Assembly (NCBI GenBank): GCA_937898685.1 | Contig: CALEJT010000005.1 | Location: 1-64,000, forward strand | DNA: 64,000 nucleotides | Direction: 5' to 3' | From: an uncultured Gammaproteobacteria bacterium | GTDB lineage: Bacteria > Pseudomonadota > Gammaproteobacteria > Pseudomonadales > Pseudohongiellaceae | Part shown: piece by piece, positions 41,764 to 50,848 of the stretch | How positions within the stretch are numbered: position 1 is the stretch's first letter | Layout of the letters: every line of letters begins with the position of its first letter | Program-made: the position numbers and the translations under genes | Notes under the pieces: generated by a model | What the model saw: only the letters and a program-made list of their open reading frames with translations | The model's database searches: none | What the model was told of the DNA's origin: nothing

Positions 41764-42435
41764 ATGATCCGCTTCGACGATGTCAGCAAGCGCTATCCCG
41801 GCGGACAGGAAGCGCTCAGTCACGTCAGCTTCAACCTGGCCGCGGGTGAGCTGGCCTTCCTCACCGGTCACTCCGGCGCCGGCAAGAGCACGCTTTTGAA
41901 ACTCATCATGCAGATGGAACTGCCGAGCAGCGGGCAGATCTTCGTCAACGGCCAGAACCTGCGCAAACTGTCGCGCCGTCAGCTGCCCTATTACCGCCGC
42001 GGCATCGGCCTCGTGTTCCAGGACCATCGACTGCTGTTCGATCGCAGTGTGTTCGACAACGTCGCCTTGCCGCTCACGATTGCCGGTTACGATCCGCGCG
42101 ATGCCGCACGTCGCGTGCGCGCTGCGCTCGACAAGGTGGGGTTGCTCCACAAGGAACATCAGAACCCCGCCTCGCTCTCGACGGGTGAACAACAGCGCGT
42201 CGGCATTGCGCGCGCGGTGGTGAACAAACCTGCCGTGATCCTCGCCGACGAACCGACCGGCAACCTCGACCCGAAGCTATCGGCCGAGATCATGCATCTG
42301 TTCGAACAATTCTGCGGCGTCGGTACGGCGGTGCTGATTGCCAGTCATGACCTGAGCCTGATTCGCAAACTGCACCATCGCATCCTGGTGCTCGATCAGG
42401 GCCGTCTCGTGCACGGCATGGATGGGGATCGCTGA
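41764..42435 (+). CDS. ftsE: Cell division ATP-binding protein FtsE
   Basis: ABC ATPase that, with FtsX, activates peptidoglycan hydrolases at the septum. The 223-residue product has Walker A GHSGAGKST, the Q-loop QDHRLL, signature LSTGEQQRVGIARA, Walker B VILADEPTGNLD and a switch His in ASHDLSL. Its stop overlaps the ftsX start by one base (TGATG). Confidence 0.98.
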   Translation: MIRFDDVSKRYPGGQEALSHVSFNLAAGELAFLTGHSGAGKSTLLKLIMQMELPSSGQIFVNGQNLRKLSRRQLPYYRRGIGLVFQDHRLLFDRSVFDNVALPLTIAGYDPRDAARRVRAALDKVGLLHKEHQNPASLSTGEQQRVGIARAVVNKPAVILADEPTGNLDPKLSAEIMHLFEQFCGVGTAVLIASHDLSLIRKLHHRILVLDQGRLVHGMDGDR

Positions 42436-43448
42436 TGGCCCGCGCCCCTCGTCGTGATCGACGTCGTCCCGAAGCACAGCGCACGGAAGTGCATCGCAGC
42501 GATCCCTGGCGCGGCAGCACGGGAGCGCCCGTCGGTCGCAAGCTCAGCTGGTTCGAGCAACATCAACGCACGGCCGTCGAAAGTCTGCTGCGTTTGCTGA
42601 GCGACCCGCTCGGCACCGTGTTGGCGTGGCTGGTGATGGGCATCGCGCTCGCTTTGCCGCTGAGTCTGTCGCTGCTTCTGGCGAACCTGCAGGGTTTGGC
42701 ACAGAACGTCGATGAAGCCGGCACGCTGTCTCTCTATCTCGAGGCAGGGCTCGAGCCGATGCGTCAGCAAGCTTTGGTGGACACGCTGTCGCAACGCGAA
42801 GACGTGCGCGAGGTGCGCTTGATCACGCCCGAAGAAGCCTTGGCCGAATTCGAGCGTAGCTCTGGTTTCAATGATGTGTTGGCGGGCCTCGATTCGAATC
42901 CGCTTCCGCCAGTGATCGTGGTGACGCCGCAGAGCCTGGAAGAAGAAGTGCTCGTGGGACTGCAGTCCTATGTGGCCGCGCTCGATGGAGTCGATGTCGC
43001 GGAATCCGATCTCGCCTGGCTCGAACGTCTGCGTACGGTGGTGAGTCTGGCGAGCCGCTTGGCAGTGTTGTTGGGATTCATGCTGTCGCTGGGTGTGCTG
43101 CTCGTGATCGGCAACACGATTCGACTCGCGATCGAAAGTCGTCGCACCGAGATCGTGGTGGTGAAACTGGTCGGTGGTACCGATGCCTATGTGGCAAGAC
43201 CCTTCCTTTACAGTGGTCTTTGGTACGGTGCGGGAGGCGGCCTCGTGGCGCTCTTTCTTTCTGCGCTCTTTCTCTTCGTGATGTCGGGGCCGTACTCGCG
43301 ACTCATCGGCAGCTATGGCGGCGATGCCGAACTGCACGGCTTGGGTTTGACCAACGGCTTTTTGGTCCTCGTGGGTGCCGCGGTGCTGGGGTGGTTGGGC
43401 GCCAAACTTTCGGTGGTACGTCACCTGCGCGCCATCGAGCCACGCTAG
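42435..43448 (+). CDS. ftsX: Cell division membrane protein FtsX
   Basis: Inner-membrane partner of FtsE. The 337-residue product has a basic N-terminal cytoplasmic region, a first helix (VLAWLVMGIALALPLSLSLLL, about residues 58-80) and a periplasmic domain. Three C-terminal helices follow (LGFMLSLGVLLVIGNTI; YGAGGGLVALFLSALFLFV; GFLVLVGAAVLGWLGA), ending VVRHLRAIEPR. Translationally coupled to ftsE. The heat-shock sigma gene rpoH that usually follows is replaced here by sodB. Confidence 0.96.
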   Translation: MARAPRRDRRRPEAQRTEVHRSDPWRGSTGAPVGRKLSWFEQHQRTAVESLLRLLSDPLGTVLAWLVMGIALALPLSLSLLLANLQGLAQNVDEAGTLSLYLEAGLEPMRQQALVDTLSQREDVREVRLITPEEALAEFERSSGFNDVLAGLDSNPLPPVIVVTPQSLEEEVLVGLQSYVAALDGVDVAESDLAWLERLRTVVSLASRLAVLLGFMLSLGVLLVIGNTIRLAIESRRTEIVVVKLVGGTDAYVARPFLYSGLWYGAGGGLVALFLSALFLFVMSGPYSRLIGSYGGDAELHGLGLTNGFLVLVGAAVLGWLGAKLSVVRHLRAIEPR

Positions 43449-43541
43449 TTTCCGCCGTTTGTCCGGCGTCAAAGATTTTTCGGGTACACTTACCGGCCCT
43501 GAGTCTTCCCGCCACTCATTCACATCGACAAGGAGTACATC

Positions 43542-44126
43542 ATGGCCTTTGAATTACCCCCCCTGCCATATCCGATGGATGCGCTGCAGCCGCACATCTC
43601 CAAGGAAACGCTCGAATATCACTATGGCAAGCACCACAACGCCTACGTGGTGAAGCTCAACAGCCTGCTCGAAGGTAAGCCCGAAGCCAACAAATCGCTG
43701 GAAGAAGTGATCAAGACCTCGAGCGGCGCCGTGTTCAACAACGCTGCCCAGATCTGGAACCACACCTTCTACTGGCACTGCCTGAGCCCGAACGGTGGCG
43801 GCGCTCCGACTGGCCCGATCGCCGAGGCCATCAACAAAGCCTTCGGTTCCTTCGAAGAATTCCAGGCCAAGTTCAACGACAGCGCAGTCAACAACTTCGG
43901 TTCGTCCTGGACCTGGCTCGTGAAGAAGAGCGACGGCTCGCTGGCCATCGTCAACACTTCCAACGCCGGCACTCCGCTCACCGAAGCCGATCAGACTCCG
44001 CTTCTTACCGTGGATCTGTGGGAACACGCCTACTACATCGATTACCGCAACCTGCGTCCGAAGTACCTCGAAGGCTTCTGGGCCCTCGTGAACTGGGACT
44101 TCGTGAACAAGAACTTCGCTGGTTAA
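43542..44126 (+). CDS. sodB: Iron superoxide dismutase
   Basis: Converts superoxide to hydrogen peroxide and oxygen. The 194-residue product has the metal ligands in HYGKHHNAYV and FYWHCLSP (His), and VDLWEHAYYIDY (Asp and His). The NNAAQIWNH segment holds the Gln that is typical of Fe-type enzymes. AAGGAGT lies upstream of ATG 43542. A TACACT -10-like hexamer is seen at 43485. A strong terminator follows. Confidence 0.97.
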   Translation: MAFELPPLPYPMDALQPHISKETLEYHYGKHHNAYVVKLNSLLEGKPEANKSLEEVIKTSSGAVFNNAAQIWNHTFYWHCLSPNGGGAPTGPIAEAINKAFGSFEEFQAKFNDSAVNNFGSSWTWLVKKSDGSLAIVNTSNAGTPLTEADQTPLLTVDLWEHAYYIDYRNLRPKYLEGFWALVNWDFVNKNFAG

Positions 44127-44156
44127 CAGCGGTTCGCAGTCGCGACGTTTACGAAA

Positions 44157-44184
44157 AGCCGGCCACTTTGGTGGTCGGCTTTTT
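44157..44184 (+). terminator. Rho-independent terminator after sodB
   Basis: AGCCGGCCAC-TTTG-GTGGTCGGCT forms a 10-bp stem (one G-T pair), preceded by AAA and followed by TTTTT; 30 bases past the sodB stop. Confidence 0.93.
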
Positions 44185-44315
44185 ATTCGGGAATTGATCG
44201 GCGTTTATTGACAGAGCGGGTCACGCGCGCCGCTCTCGTTGTGGTTGATCATCATCAAGGCAGGGCGAGGTGGCGGTGCAAATACTGCTTTCACATCATG
44301 AGTGGAGGCAGATGT

Positions 44316-44411
44316 ATGACTTCTTTGCAACGTACCTTTACCGCGCTGATGACCGTGCTCGTGGGTGTAGCACTGTTTCTCATAGTGCTGGCCACCACAC
44401 TGGGAAACTAG
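44316..44411 (+). CDS. 31-residue single-pass membrane microprotein
   Basis: GGAGG at 44304-44308 lies 7 bases before ATG 44316. The product MTSLQRTFTALMTVLVGVAL plus FLIVLATTLGN is a basic N-terminus and one hydrophobic helix. The good ribosome-binding site and clean helix suggest a genuine small protein, but no homologue is recognised. The frame upstream of 44316 is also open and probably not translated. Confidence 0.45.
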   Translation: MTSLQRTFTALMTVLVGVALFLIVLATTLGN

Positions 44412-44751
44412 TTCTTCCCGGCTGATCGCCTGGATGCTCACTGGGTGTCCAGGTGACGATGGCAACCTGAGCAATGGAACGCTCGTCCCCAAGGACGGGC
44501 GTACCCCTTCGCCACCCTTGCCCGAATCGTTCAAGAACGGCTCGCGATCTGTCCTCATCTTTGGAAACGCCGGCAGTTGATAGAAAAGCTTCTCATTTAC
44601 AAATGAGAGTCTCTTTTCTTCAGACGGGGAAGTATGTGGTGCCGCTTGATTCACCTTTGGGCCTGGATTACTTTGGCGCCCTTCCCGCACGCGAATTTCC
44701 GCGCGGCGACGTCATCCTACTATTTAACAGAACATCACCTGGGGAGTTGTT
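44412..44751 (+). promoter_or_regulatory. Structured leader region upstream of iorA
   Basis: The 340 bases contain no gene but three inverted repeats: CCTGGA...TCCAGG (44429-44453); ACGCTCGTCC-CCAA-GGACGGGCGT (44479-44502, 10-bp stem with one G-T pair); and TCTCATTT-AC-AAATGAGA (44591-44608, perfect). None is followed by a T run. They could be transcribed as a regulatory leader or act as operators for the molybdenum-enzyme operon. I see no clear match to a Moco riboswitch. GGGGAG is the ribosome-binding site of iorA. Confidence 0.45.
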
Positions 44752-45261
44752 ATGGCAACTTTACGTGTAAATGGGCAAGCGCGGGACATCGGTGAAATCG
44801 ATCCCTCCACTCCACTGTTATGGGTCCTCAGGGATGAACTGGGGCTGGTGGGGACCAAATATGGCTGCGGTATCGCGCAGTGTGGTGCCTGCACCGTGCA
44901 TCTGAACGGTTCTCCGGTACGCTCCTGCCAGATTCCGGTGGGCAACCTCACCGCTGATCAGGAAATCACCACCATCGAAGGTTTGGCTGCCGCCGACGGC
45001 ACGCTCACTCCGCTGCAGAAGGCCTGGATCGAATACGACGTGCCGCAGTGTGGCTACTGTCAGGCTGGCCAGTTGATGAGCGCCACCGCCCTGTTGCGCA
45101 ATAACCCGAATCCGAGCGACGAAGAAATCGACGCCGCGATGTCCGGCAACCTTTGCCGTTGCGCCACCTACACCCGTATCAAACGTGCCATCAAAGCTGC
45201 TGCTGCCAGCATCAACGGCACTGAGTTCTACGATGCCACCATCACGGAGGCCCGTGTATGA
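44752..45261 (+). CDS. iorA: (2Fe-2S)-binding small subunit of molybdenum hydroxylase, IorA-like
   Basis: Electron-transfer subunit of an aldehyde/isoquinoline-oxidoreductase-type enzyme. The 169-residue product has the plant-type ferredoxin cluster (GCGIAQCGACTVHLNG...C) and the second, helical cluster (CGYCQAGQLMSA...CRCATYTRI). The exact substrate is unknown; isoquinoline 1-oxidoreductase is the closest named type. It overlaps the large subunit gene by four bases (ATGA). Confidence 0.9.
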   Translation: MATLRVNGQARDIGEIDPSTPLLWVLRDELGLVGTKYGCGIAQCGACTVHLNGSPVRSCQIPVGNLTADQEITTIEGLAAADGTLTPLQKAWIEYDVPQCGYCQAGQLMSATALLRNNPNPSDEEIDAAMSGNLCRCATYTRIKRAIKAAAASINGTEFYDATITEARV

Positions 45262-47573
45262 ATATGAAGACCCCGTCTCAGTTGCCCCTGGCTGAACTGC
45301 CGGACTTCTTCCAAGACCTGGTCGAGCAGAAACAAAGCGCTGCAGCCGCTCTGCCGCCGCTGAGCCGTCGTCAGTTCTTCAAACTGTCGGGCGTTGCCGG
45401 TGGTGGTCTGGTGCTTGGCGGAGTGCTGGCAAGCGGTGCACCGAAAGTCAAAGCGCAGCAAGCCGCTGCCACTGAAGAAGTCAGCACGCTGAGCCCCTTC
45501 GTGCAGATCAAGGCCGATGGCCGCATCAACCTCTTCTCCAAGAACCCCGAGTGTGGTCAGGGCATCAAGACCGGCCTCCCGTTGATCATTGCCGAAGAAC
45601 TCGACTGCGCCTGGGAAGACGTGGACGTCGTCCAGGCCGACATCGACGAAGCAACCTATGGCCGTCAGTTCGCCGGCGGTTCGCTCTCCACGCCGCAGAA
45701 CTGGATGCCGATGCGTCAGGCCGGTGCCACTGCCCGTGCCATGATCCTGGCCGCTGCCGCACAGCAGCTGAACATCGATGTTTCCGAACTCAGCACCAGC
45801 AAGTCCAAAGTGATTCACGCTGCCACCGGTCGCGAATGGCACTACAGCGAATTCGCGGAACTGGCTGCGACCATGCCGGTACCCGACCCGTCCACGCTCA
45901 CGCTCAAGACCCGCGATCAGTTCACGCTGCTCGGCAAGCGCTACACCGGTGTCGACAACCACGCCATCGTCACGGGCAAACCGCTCTTCGGTGCCGACGT
46001 GCAGCTGCCCGGCATGGTGTACGCCACCTTCACCAAGTCGCCGCAGATCGGCGGTGTGCCGGTTTCCTTCAACGAAGCCCACATCAAGTCGCTGCCCGGC
46101 GTGATCGATGCCTTCATCGTCGAGCCCTTCGGTGATGCCCGCGTGTTCCCGACCGCCAGCGGTGCCAACTTCGGTGGTGTGGCCATCGTGGCCAACAGCA
46201 CCTGGGCCGCCATCAAGGCCAAGCGCGAGCTGCAGGTCGAGTGGGATACCAGCAACGCTGAAACCGCCACTTGGGACGATCTCGTCGCACGCGCCATGGC
46301 TGCCGCCGATCAGGATGGCCCGATGGAAGTCGTCAACAAGGGCGACGTTTCCAGCGCACTGCAGAACGCCGCCAAGGTGGTAACCGCGGTTTACGAATAT
46401 CCCTACGTCACCCACGCCCAGCTCGAGCCCGAAACGACCACCGCCCTCTATCAGGACGGCAAGATCGAAGTGTGGGCACCGGCGCAGATCCCTGGCGGCG
46501 GTGAAAGCGGTGCCGCCGTTCGTCTCGAACTGCCCGTGGAAGCGTCCACGCTGCATCAGACCCGTATCGGTGGCGGCTTCGGTCGCAAGCTTGCCAATGA
46601 CTACGTCTACGAAGCCGCGGCCATTGCCCGTCGCATGGAAGGTCGTCCGGTCAAATTGCAGTGGACCCGCGAAGACGACATGACCCACGACTACTACCGT
46701 CCGGGTGGTGTGCATTCGTACAAGGCTGCACTCGACGAGAACGGCAAGCTCACCGCCTGGCAGGTGCACTTCTTCTCGCACACGCTCGACGGCAAGGCGC
46801 CGATGACCTCGGCCGACCTCAACCCCAACGTGTTCCCGCAGGACGTGCTGCCGAACGTCAAGATCACGCAGACGCTGTTCCAGAACGCGATCCCGACCGG
46901 CCCGATGCGTGCACCGAGCTCGAACGCCATCGCATTCCCGATCCAGAGCTTCATCCACGAACTGGCCGTGGCCGCAGGCCGCGATCACGTCGAGTTCCTG
47001 CTCGAGCTGATGGGTGAACCGCGTCTGGTGAACCCGGAAAGCCCGCAGTCGATGCACACCGGTCGCGCGCGCAACGTCATCCAGACGGTGGCGGAACGTG
47101 CGGAGTGGGGCAAGCCAATGCCGCAGAACCGCGCCAAAGGTCTGTCCTTCTTCTTCTGCCACGCCGGCTACGTTGCGCAGATCGCCGACGTCGAAGTACG
47201 TCCGAACAAAGAAGTCAAAGTGCACAAGGTATGGGCTGTGGCCGACTTCGGCTTCATCCACAACCGCAGCGCCGCCGAAAGCCAGATGGAAGGTGGCATC
47301 ATCGATGGCCTGAGCCAGCTGTTCCACGCCAAGGTCACCTTCAACAACGGTGTGATCCAGCAGCAGAACTTCCATCAGTATCCGCTGCTGCGCATGCCGC
47401 AGGCTCCGGAACTCGACACCTTCTTCCTCGAACCCGATGAGTTCCCGCCCACGGGCTCTGGCGAACCCTCCATGCCGCCGATCCTGGCTGCAGTGAGCAA
47501 CGCCATCTTCACCATCACCGGTGAGCGCGTTCGCAAGATGCCGCTCAACGAACTCGGTTACAAACTGGTGTAA
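45258..47573 (+). CDS. iorB: Molybdopterin-binding large subunit, IorB-like, Tat-exported
   Basis: Catalytic Mo subunit of the xanthine-dehydrogenase superfamily. The 771-residue protein has a Tat signal (SRRQFFKLSGVAGGGLVLGG, about residues 35-54), so the complex should be folded before export and act in the periplasm. The molybdopterin domain shows GGGFGRKL, FVEP-like and APSSNA segments, and the IGGGFGRK loop. No FAD subunit is nearby, so electrons probably pass to a cytochrome. Four-base overlap with iorA; a terminator follows 15 bases later. Confidence 0.9.
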   Translation: MNMKTPSQLPLAELPDFFQDLVEQKQSAAAALPPLSRRQFFKLSGVAGGGLVLGGVLASGAPKVKAQQAAATEEVSTLSPFVQIKADGRINLFSKNPECGQGIKTGLPLIIAEELDCAWEDVDVVQADIDEATYGRQFAGGSLSTPQNWMPMRQAGATARAMILAAAAQQLNIDVSELSTSKSKVIHAATGREWHYSEFAELAATMPVPDPSTLTLKTRDQFTLLGKRYTGVDNHAIVTGKPLFGADVQLPGMVYATFTKSPQIGGVPVSFNEAHIKSLPGVIDAFIVEPFGDARVFPTASGANFGGVAIVANSTWAAIKAKRELQVEWDTSNAETATWDDLVARAMAAADQDGPMEVVNKGDVSSALQNAAKVVTAVYEYPYVTHAQLEPETTTALYQDGKIEVWAPAQIPGGGESGAAVRLELPVEASTLHQTRIGGGFGRKLANDYVYEAAAIARRMEGRPVKLQWTREDDMTHDYYRPGGVHSYKAALDENGKLTAWQVHFFSHTLDGKAPMTSADLNPNVFPQDVLPNVKITQTLFQNAIPTGPMRAPSSNAIAFPIQSFIHELAVAAGRDHVEFLLELMGEPRLVNPESPQSMHTGRARNVIQTVAERAEWGKPMPQNRAKGLSFFFCHAGYVAQIADVEVRPNKEVKVHKVWAVADFGFIHNRSAAESQMEGGIIDGLSQLFHAKVTFNNGVIQQQNFHQYPLLRMPQAPELDTFFLEPDEFPPTGSGEPSMPPILAAVSNAIFTITGERVRKMPLNELGYKLV

Positions 47574-47587
47574 GAGAGAGTGCATTG

Positions 47588-47617
47588 AAAAGGCCAGCGC
47601 AAGCTGGCCTTTTTTTT
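47588..47617 (+). terminator. Rho-independent terminator after iorB
   Basis: AGGCCAGC-GCAA-GCTGGCCT (8-bp stem, GNRA-type loop) is flanked by AAAA and TTTTTTTT. Because both flanks are A/T-rich, it may also end the convergent gene ending at 47663. Confidence 0.95.
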
Positions 47618-47662
47618 GGAAGATCGTTCAGAAGAACGGTTCGCTGCGACGACAGCGCGCCG

Positions 47663-49129
47663 CTAGTACGTGTAGTAGTAGCGTATGCGGGCGAGGTCGG
47701 GATTGAGCAAACCGTCTTCGGTCAGGCGTGGGCGGAATTGGGAACGGCGAATGTGCCGGATCAGGCGGTCTTCGACGATGGATGGCGTATCCGCACTCTT
47801 GCCGAGAACCTTGATCGCGCGCGCCGCGCCCAACTGCGTCACGACGAACTCCACATCCACATATCCCTTGTATTCGAGCGTGAGATTCTCGGGCACATGG
47901 TAGAGCGCGCGCGAATAGTTGTCGGGAATGAAGGTGGGTACGGACATCGGCATCGGCGGATTGAGCAGTGCTGCAAAGGTCTCTTCGCCGCTCAATTGTG
48001 CGTTGGCCTGCAGCAACGACAAGGCCTCGCCGCGCTTGTTGAAATAAAGCAGCCAATCCACGAGATCGAGCTTCGCCTGCAACCGTTCGACCGGTGCCGC
48101 GCCATTCACCTCCAGGATCTTGGCGCGCTCATCGAGAGCTTGGCGCCCGGCACGCGAACACAGCGAATTCACCGGCATGTTGCCCATGTCGTAGGGCCGC
48201 AGTTGCTGATACACGGTGATGTCGTCGTTGATGTTGAAGTTGGACAGGTAGTGGAAGCAGGTGATGGAGAGATCGAGCAGCAAGGCCGGCAATTTTGGAT
48301 CGTTTGGTCCTTCCTTCTCCTTGATGAGGTCGATCATCTGCTGGTAGCGCGACTGCGCGCGCAGCAGTCCTTGCGCGCGGAAGCTCGTCAGCTCCTGCGA
48401 GTTCTGCACGAAGGACCTGTCGAGATTCGGTGCCAGCATACTTTCGTACATCGGCATCGGCGTACTGAAGGCGCTGAAGGTGAAGAAGTTCCAGTTCGCC
48501 TGATTGCGCAGCGGTTCGAGCAAGGTATCGATTTTTTGCTCCGAAGCATTGCGGCGTTGCAGATGGAACAGAAACTCCTGTTCGCGATCTGCCGCCATCA
48601 GATCGCCGCGTGCGAGATGGGTGGCGATGATGCGCGAGACGATCTGTTCCTGGTCGCGGCTGTACAGGCCATTGTTGACGCGTACGATGTGCAACGCGCG
48701 TTGATAGAGCTGCAGCGCCACGTCGTCGGCACCGATGGCGGATTGCAGCGCCGCCAATCCCAACAGTTCCTCCGCCAGCGGCATGCCGAAAGGACCATGA
48801 GTCGCTTCGAGAGCCGCGATCAGATTGTTGTAGCGCTCGATGTCGCGCTCCACCTGCTCCTGATCGCGTGAACCGTTGGACAGACGTGCCGCCAGCCAAG
48901 ATTGCAGATCGATGCCTTCGCCATCGTCTGGACGAGGCCGTAGCTCCTGCACGACGTAGGAGCTGTCATCGTCCGCCTGGATTTCGACTGTGATGGGGAC
49001 TGGATCGAACAGGAGATAACGCAGATCGGGATCCTTCTGCGCGTACAGCATGCCGGGCAAGAGGCAAAGAAATGAAGCCAAGGACTGGAAAGATTTACGA
49101 CAACTGCTGCGAAGCGAATCGTTCGGCAT
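47663..49129 (-). CDS. Secreted protein with TonB-like C-terminal domain (paralogue 1)
   Basis: The 488-residue product has a signal peptide (LASFLCLLPGMLYAQ) and no membrane anchor beyond it. A long helical, TPR-like region (about 90-380: IERYNNLIAALEATHG, DDVALQLYQRALHIVRVNNG) is followed by PTFIPDNYSRALY. It ends in an 85-residue region (YKGYVDVEFVVTQLGAARAI...FRPRLTEDGL...IRYYYTY) resembling the TonB C-terminal domain. It and the next gene upstream share the ending YYYTY and the same layout, so they arose by duplication. Role unknown. Confidence 0.78.
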   Translation of the reverse strand: MPNDSLRSSCRKSFQSLASFLCLLPGMLYAQKDPDLRYLLFDPVPITVEIQADDDSSYVVQELRPRPDDGEGIDLQSWLAARLSNGSRDQEQVERDIERYNNLIAALEATHGPFGMPLAEELLGLAALQSAIGADDVALQLYQRALHIVRVNNGLYSRDQEQIVSRIIATHLARGDLMAADREQEFLFHLQRRNASEQKIDTLLEPLRNQANWNFFTFSAFSTPMPMYESMLAPNLDRSFVQNSQELTSFRAQGLLRAQSRYQQMIDLIKEKEGPNDPKLPALLLDLSITCFHYLSNFNINDDITVYQQLRPYDMGNMPVNSLCSRAGRQALDERAKILEVNGAAPVERLQAKLDLVDWLLYFNKRGEALSLLQANAQLSGEETFAALLNPPMPMSVPTFIPDNYSRALYHVPENLTLEYKGYVDVEFVVTQLGAARAIKVLGKSADTPSIVEDRLIRHIRRSQFRPRLTEDGLLNPDLARIRYYYTY

Positions 49130-49174
49130 CTTTGCGTTCTTCTCTTCTTCTTGCCGATGCTGTGGTCCGGTTGC

Positions 49175-50848
49175 TCAGTAGGTGTAGTAGAAACGCAAGG
49201 TGAACGAATCGGTTTGACGCGGTTCGCCATCCACGAGGAAGGGCCGCATGCGGCTCTCACGCAGATAATCCATCAGTGCATTGCGCAGCACCTGCGAGGT
49301 GCCCTCGCTGCTGGCAATGATCTTTTCACGCGTGACTCGGCCGCGACGATCGATGCCCAGCGTCACGTCCACATGCCCCTTGTACTCGAGTTCCTCGGTA
49401 GGGCCGACGCCGTTCAGCTCACGGCTGTAGGGATGCTGCACGAAGGTTGGCACCGGCATCAGATAGTCCGGGTGCAACACCGGGTGCAGTTCGCCGGCCG
49501 TGGTGCTGGGTGAGCCGAGCGCTTCCCAAGCCTTGCGATAGGCGGCTTCCGCGCGGTTGTAACGTTCGAAACTGAGATGCCAATCGCCGAGATCGAGATA
49601 GGCACGGGCACGGCTTTCCGGGGTGGCGTTTGCATCGGCCTCGAGATCCTTCGCCAGTTTCTCCAACGACTCGACGTTCTCCTGATAGCCGCGACTCGTC
49701 ACCGGATTCACGGGATTGGTGCGCATCGTATTGAAGCCGAACGAAGCGCGATTGGCGGAGGACAACATCGAATCCATCTGCCGTTTCAGCGTGAAGGCGA
49801 TGTTCGCTTGTTTGCGCTGCAATTCCGCCTTGTGTTCGGGGCTGACGCTGTCGTTTTCCTGCAGTTGTTCATAGAACTTCTGCGCGGTTTTCAGGCGTTC
49901 GTCCACCATCATTTCCGGCGTCAGCGCGTAGGGCGAGGTGCGCAGATTGAATTCGGAGAAACCACCGCCAGGCATGCCGGGGTTCATCGCGTAGGGCAGA
50001 CGGTCGCGCGGGAAGAAATAGACCATGCCATTGGAGGCCTGCACGGCTACGTAGCCGGGGCCACCGTCGGTGCTGGTGGAATAGGAGAGCGCGCTACCGA
50101 AGCGGCTCTGCGGGCCGGTCTTGAGGAAGGACTCCACGTTCCAGTCTGCCCAACGTTCGGTGGCGGCGATGCGTCGCGGATCGTCTTCCGCGTAACTTCT
50201 GGTCTGGATGTAGAAGAGATACTCCTCGTAATCCGCAACCTGATCGTAATTGCCGAGTGAATCGTGGACGCGGATCAGTTCATCGACGAGCTCCACTTGC
50301 CGTGGCGTATAGAGTCCGTAGTTGACGCGATCGATGTGCATCGCCGCTTCGAGTACGGGAATGGCGCCTTCGTAATCTCCCGCCTGCACCAGCAACAAGC
50401 CGAGCGCATGATTCTGTTCGCGCAGCGCTTCGGAGTAGGGACTTTGGGAATTACGGGACAGCTCGGCGATGCTGTCGCGATAGCGTTGAATCTGTTCCTG
50501 CAACGAGGCGTGTATCTCTTGCTCATCGAGCGCCAGCTCTTCGGTGTCGCTCGCCTCGGCGCTCGAATTGGAATCTCCGGTCGAATTTGCGGCTGAGCCG
50601 GAGCCATCGCCCTGCGCTGCTTGTGCTGTCTCCTGCTGAGCTTCTGCGGTCAGTGGTACGACATCGAAGATGAGTTTGCTCAGCTCGGCGCGATTCTGCG
50701 CCTGGGCGGTGGAAACGAAACAAGAAAGGGCGAAGAGAGCACTGCAACTTCCCACAGCCAAGGCCCGCAACGGCTTGCGCGCCGGCCGCAAGGTGCCGAC
50801 GAGGAGCGCTTTGGGGGAAGGGTTCACGAGAACCGAAGTGCTTCGCAT
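49175..50848 (-). CDS. Secreted protein with TonB-like C-terminal domain (paralogue 2)
   Basis: The 557-residue product has a signal peptide (LRALAVGSCSALFALSCFVSTAQAQ). An acidic low-complexity spacer follows (about 75-105), then TPR-like helices (AEYRDSIAEL..., GDYEGAIPVLEAAMHIDRVNYGLY). The motif PTFVQHPYSREL precedes the TonB-like C-terminal region (YKGHVDVTLGIDRRGRVTREKIIAS...MRPFLVDGEP...FTLRFYYTY). It is a paralogue of the next gene (45-base gap). These soluble, anchor-free TonB-like domains may bind other envelope proteins rather than transmit energy. The pair is divergent from the DUF1592 operon. Confidence 0.78.
   Translation of the reverse strand: MRSTSVLVNPSPKALLVGTLRPARKPLRALAVGSCSALFALSCFVSTAQAQNRAELSKLIFDVVPLTAEAQQETAQAAQGDGSGSAANSTGDSNSSAEASDTEELALDEQEIHASLQEQIQRYRDSIAELSRNSQSPYSEALREQNHALGLLLVQAGDYEGAIPVLEAAMHIDRVNYGLYTPRQVELVDELIRVHDSLGNYDQVADYEEYLFYIQTRSYAEDDPRRIAATERWADWNVESFLKTGPQSRFGSALSYSTSTDGGPGYVAVQASNGMVYFFPRDRLPYAMNPGMPGGGFSEFNLRTSPYALTPEMMVDERLKTAQKFYEQLQENDSVSPEHKAELQRKQANIAFTLKRQMDSMLSSANRASFGFNTMRTNPVNPVTSRGYQENVESLEKLAKDLEADANATPESRARAYLDLGDWHLSFERYNRAEAAYRKAWEALGSPSTTAGELHPVLHPDYLMPVPTFVQHPYSRELNGVGPTEELEYKGHVDVTLGIDRRGRVTREKIIASSEGTSQVLRNALMDYLRESRMRPFLVDGEPRQTDSFTLRFYYTY

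Noticed and set aside
45228..47585. Long open frame antisense to iorB (785 codons)
   Set aside because: It is the exact shadow of a well-supported molybdenum-enzyme gene. Its product is rich in His/Arg/Gly with no domain; such antisense frames arise from GC-biased codon use.
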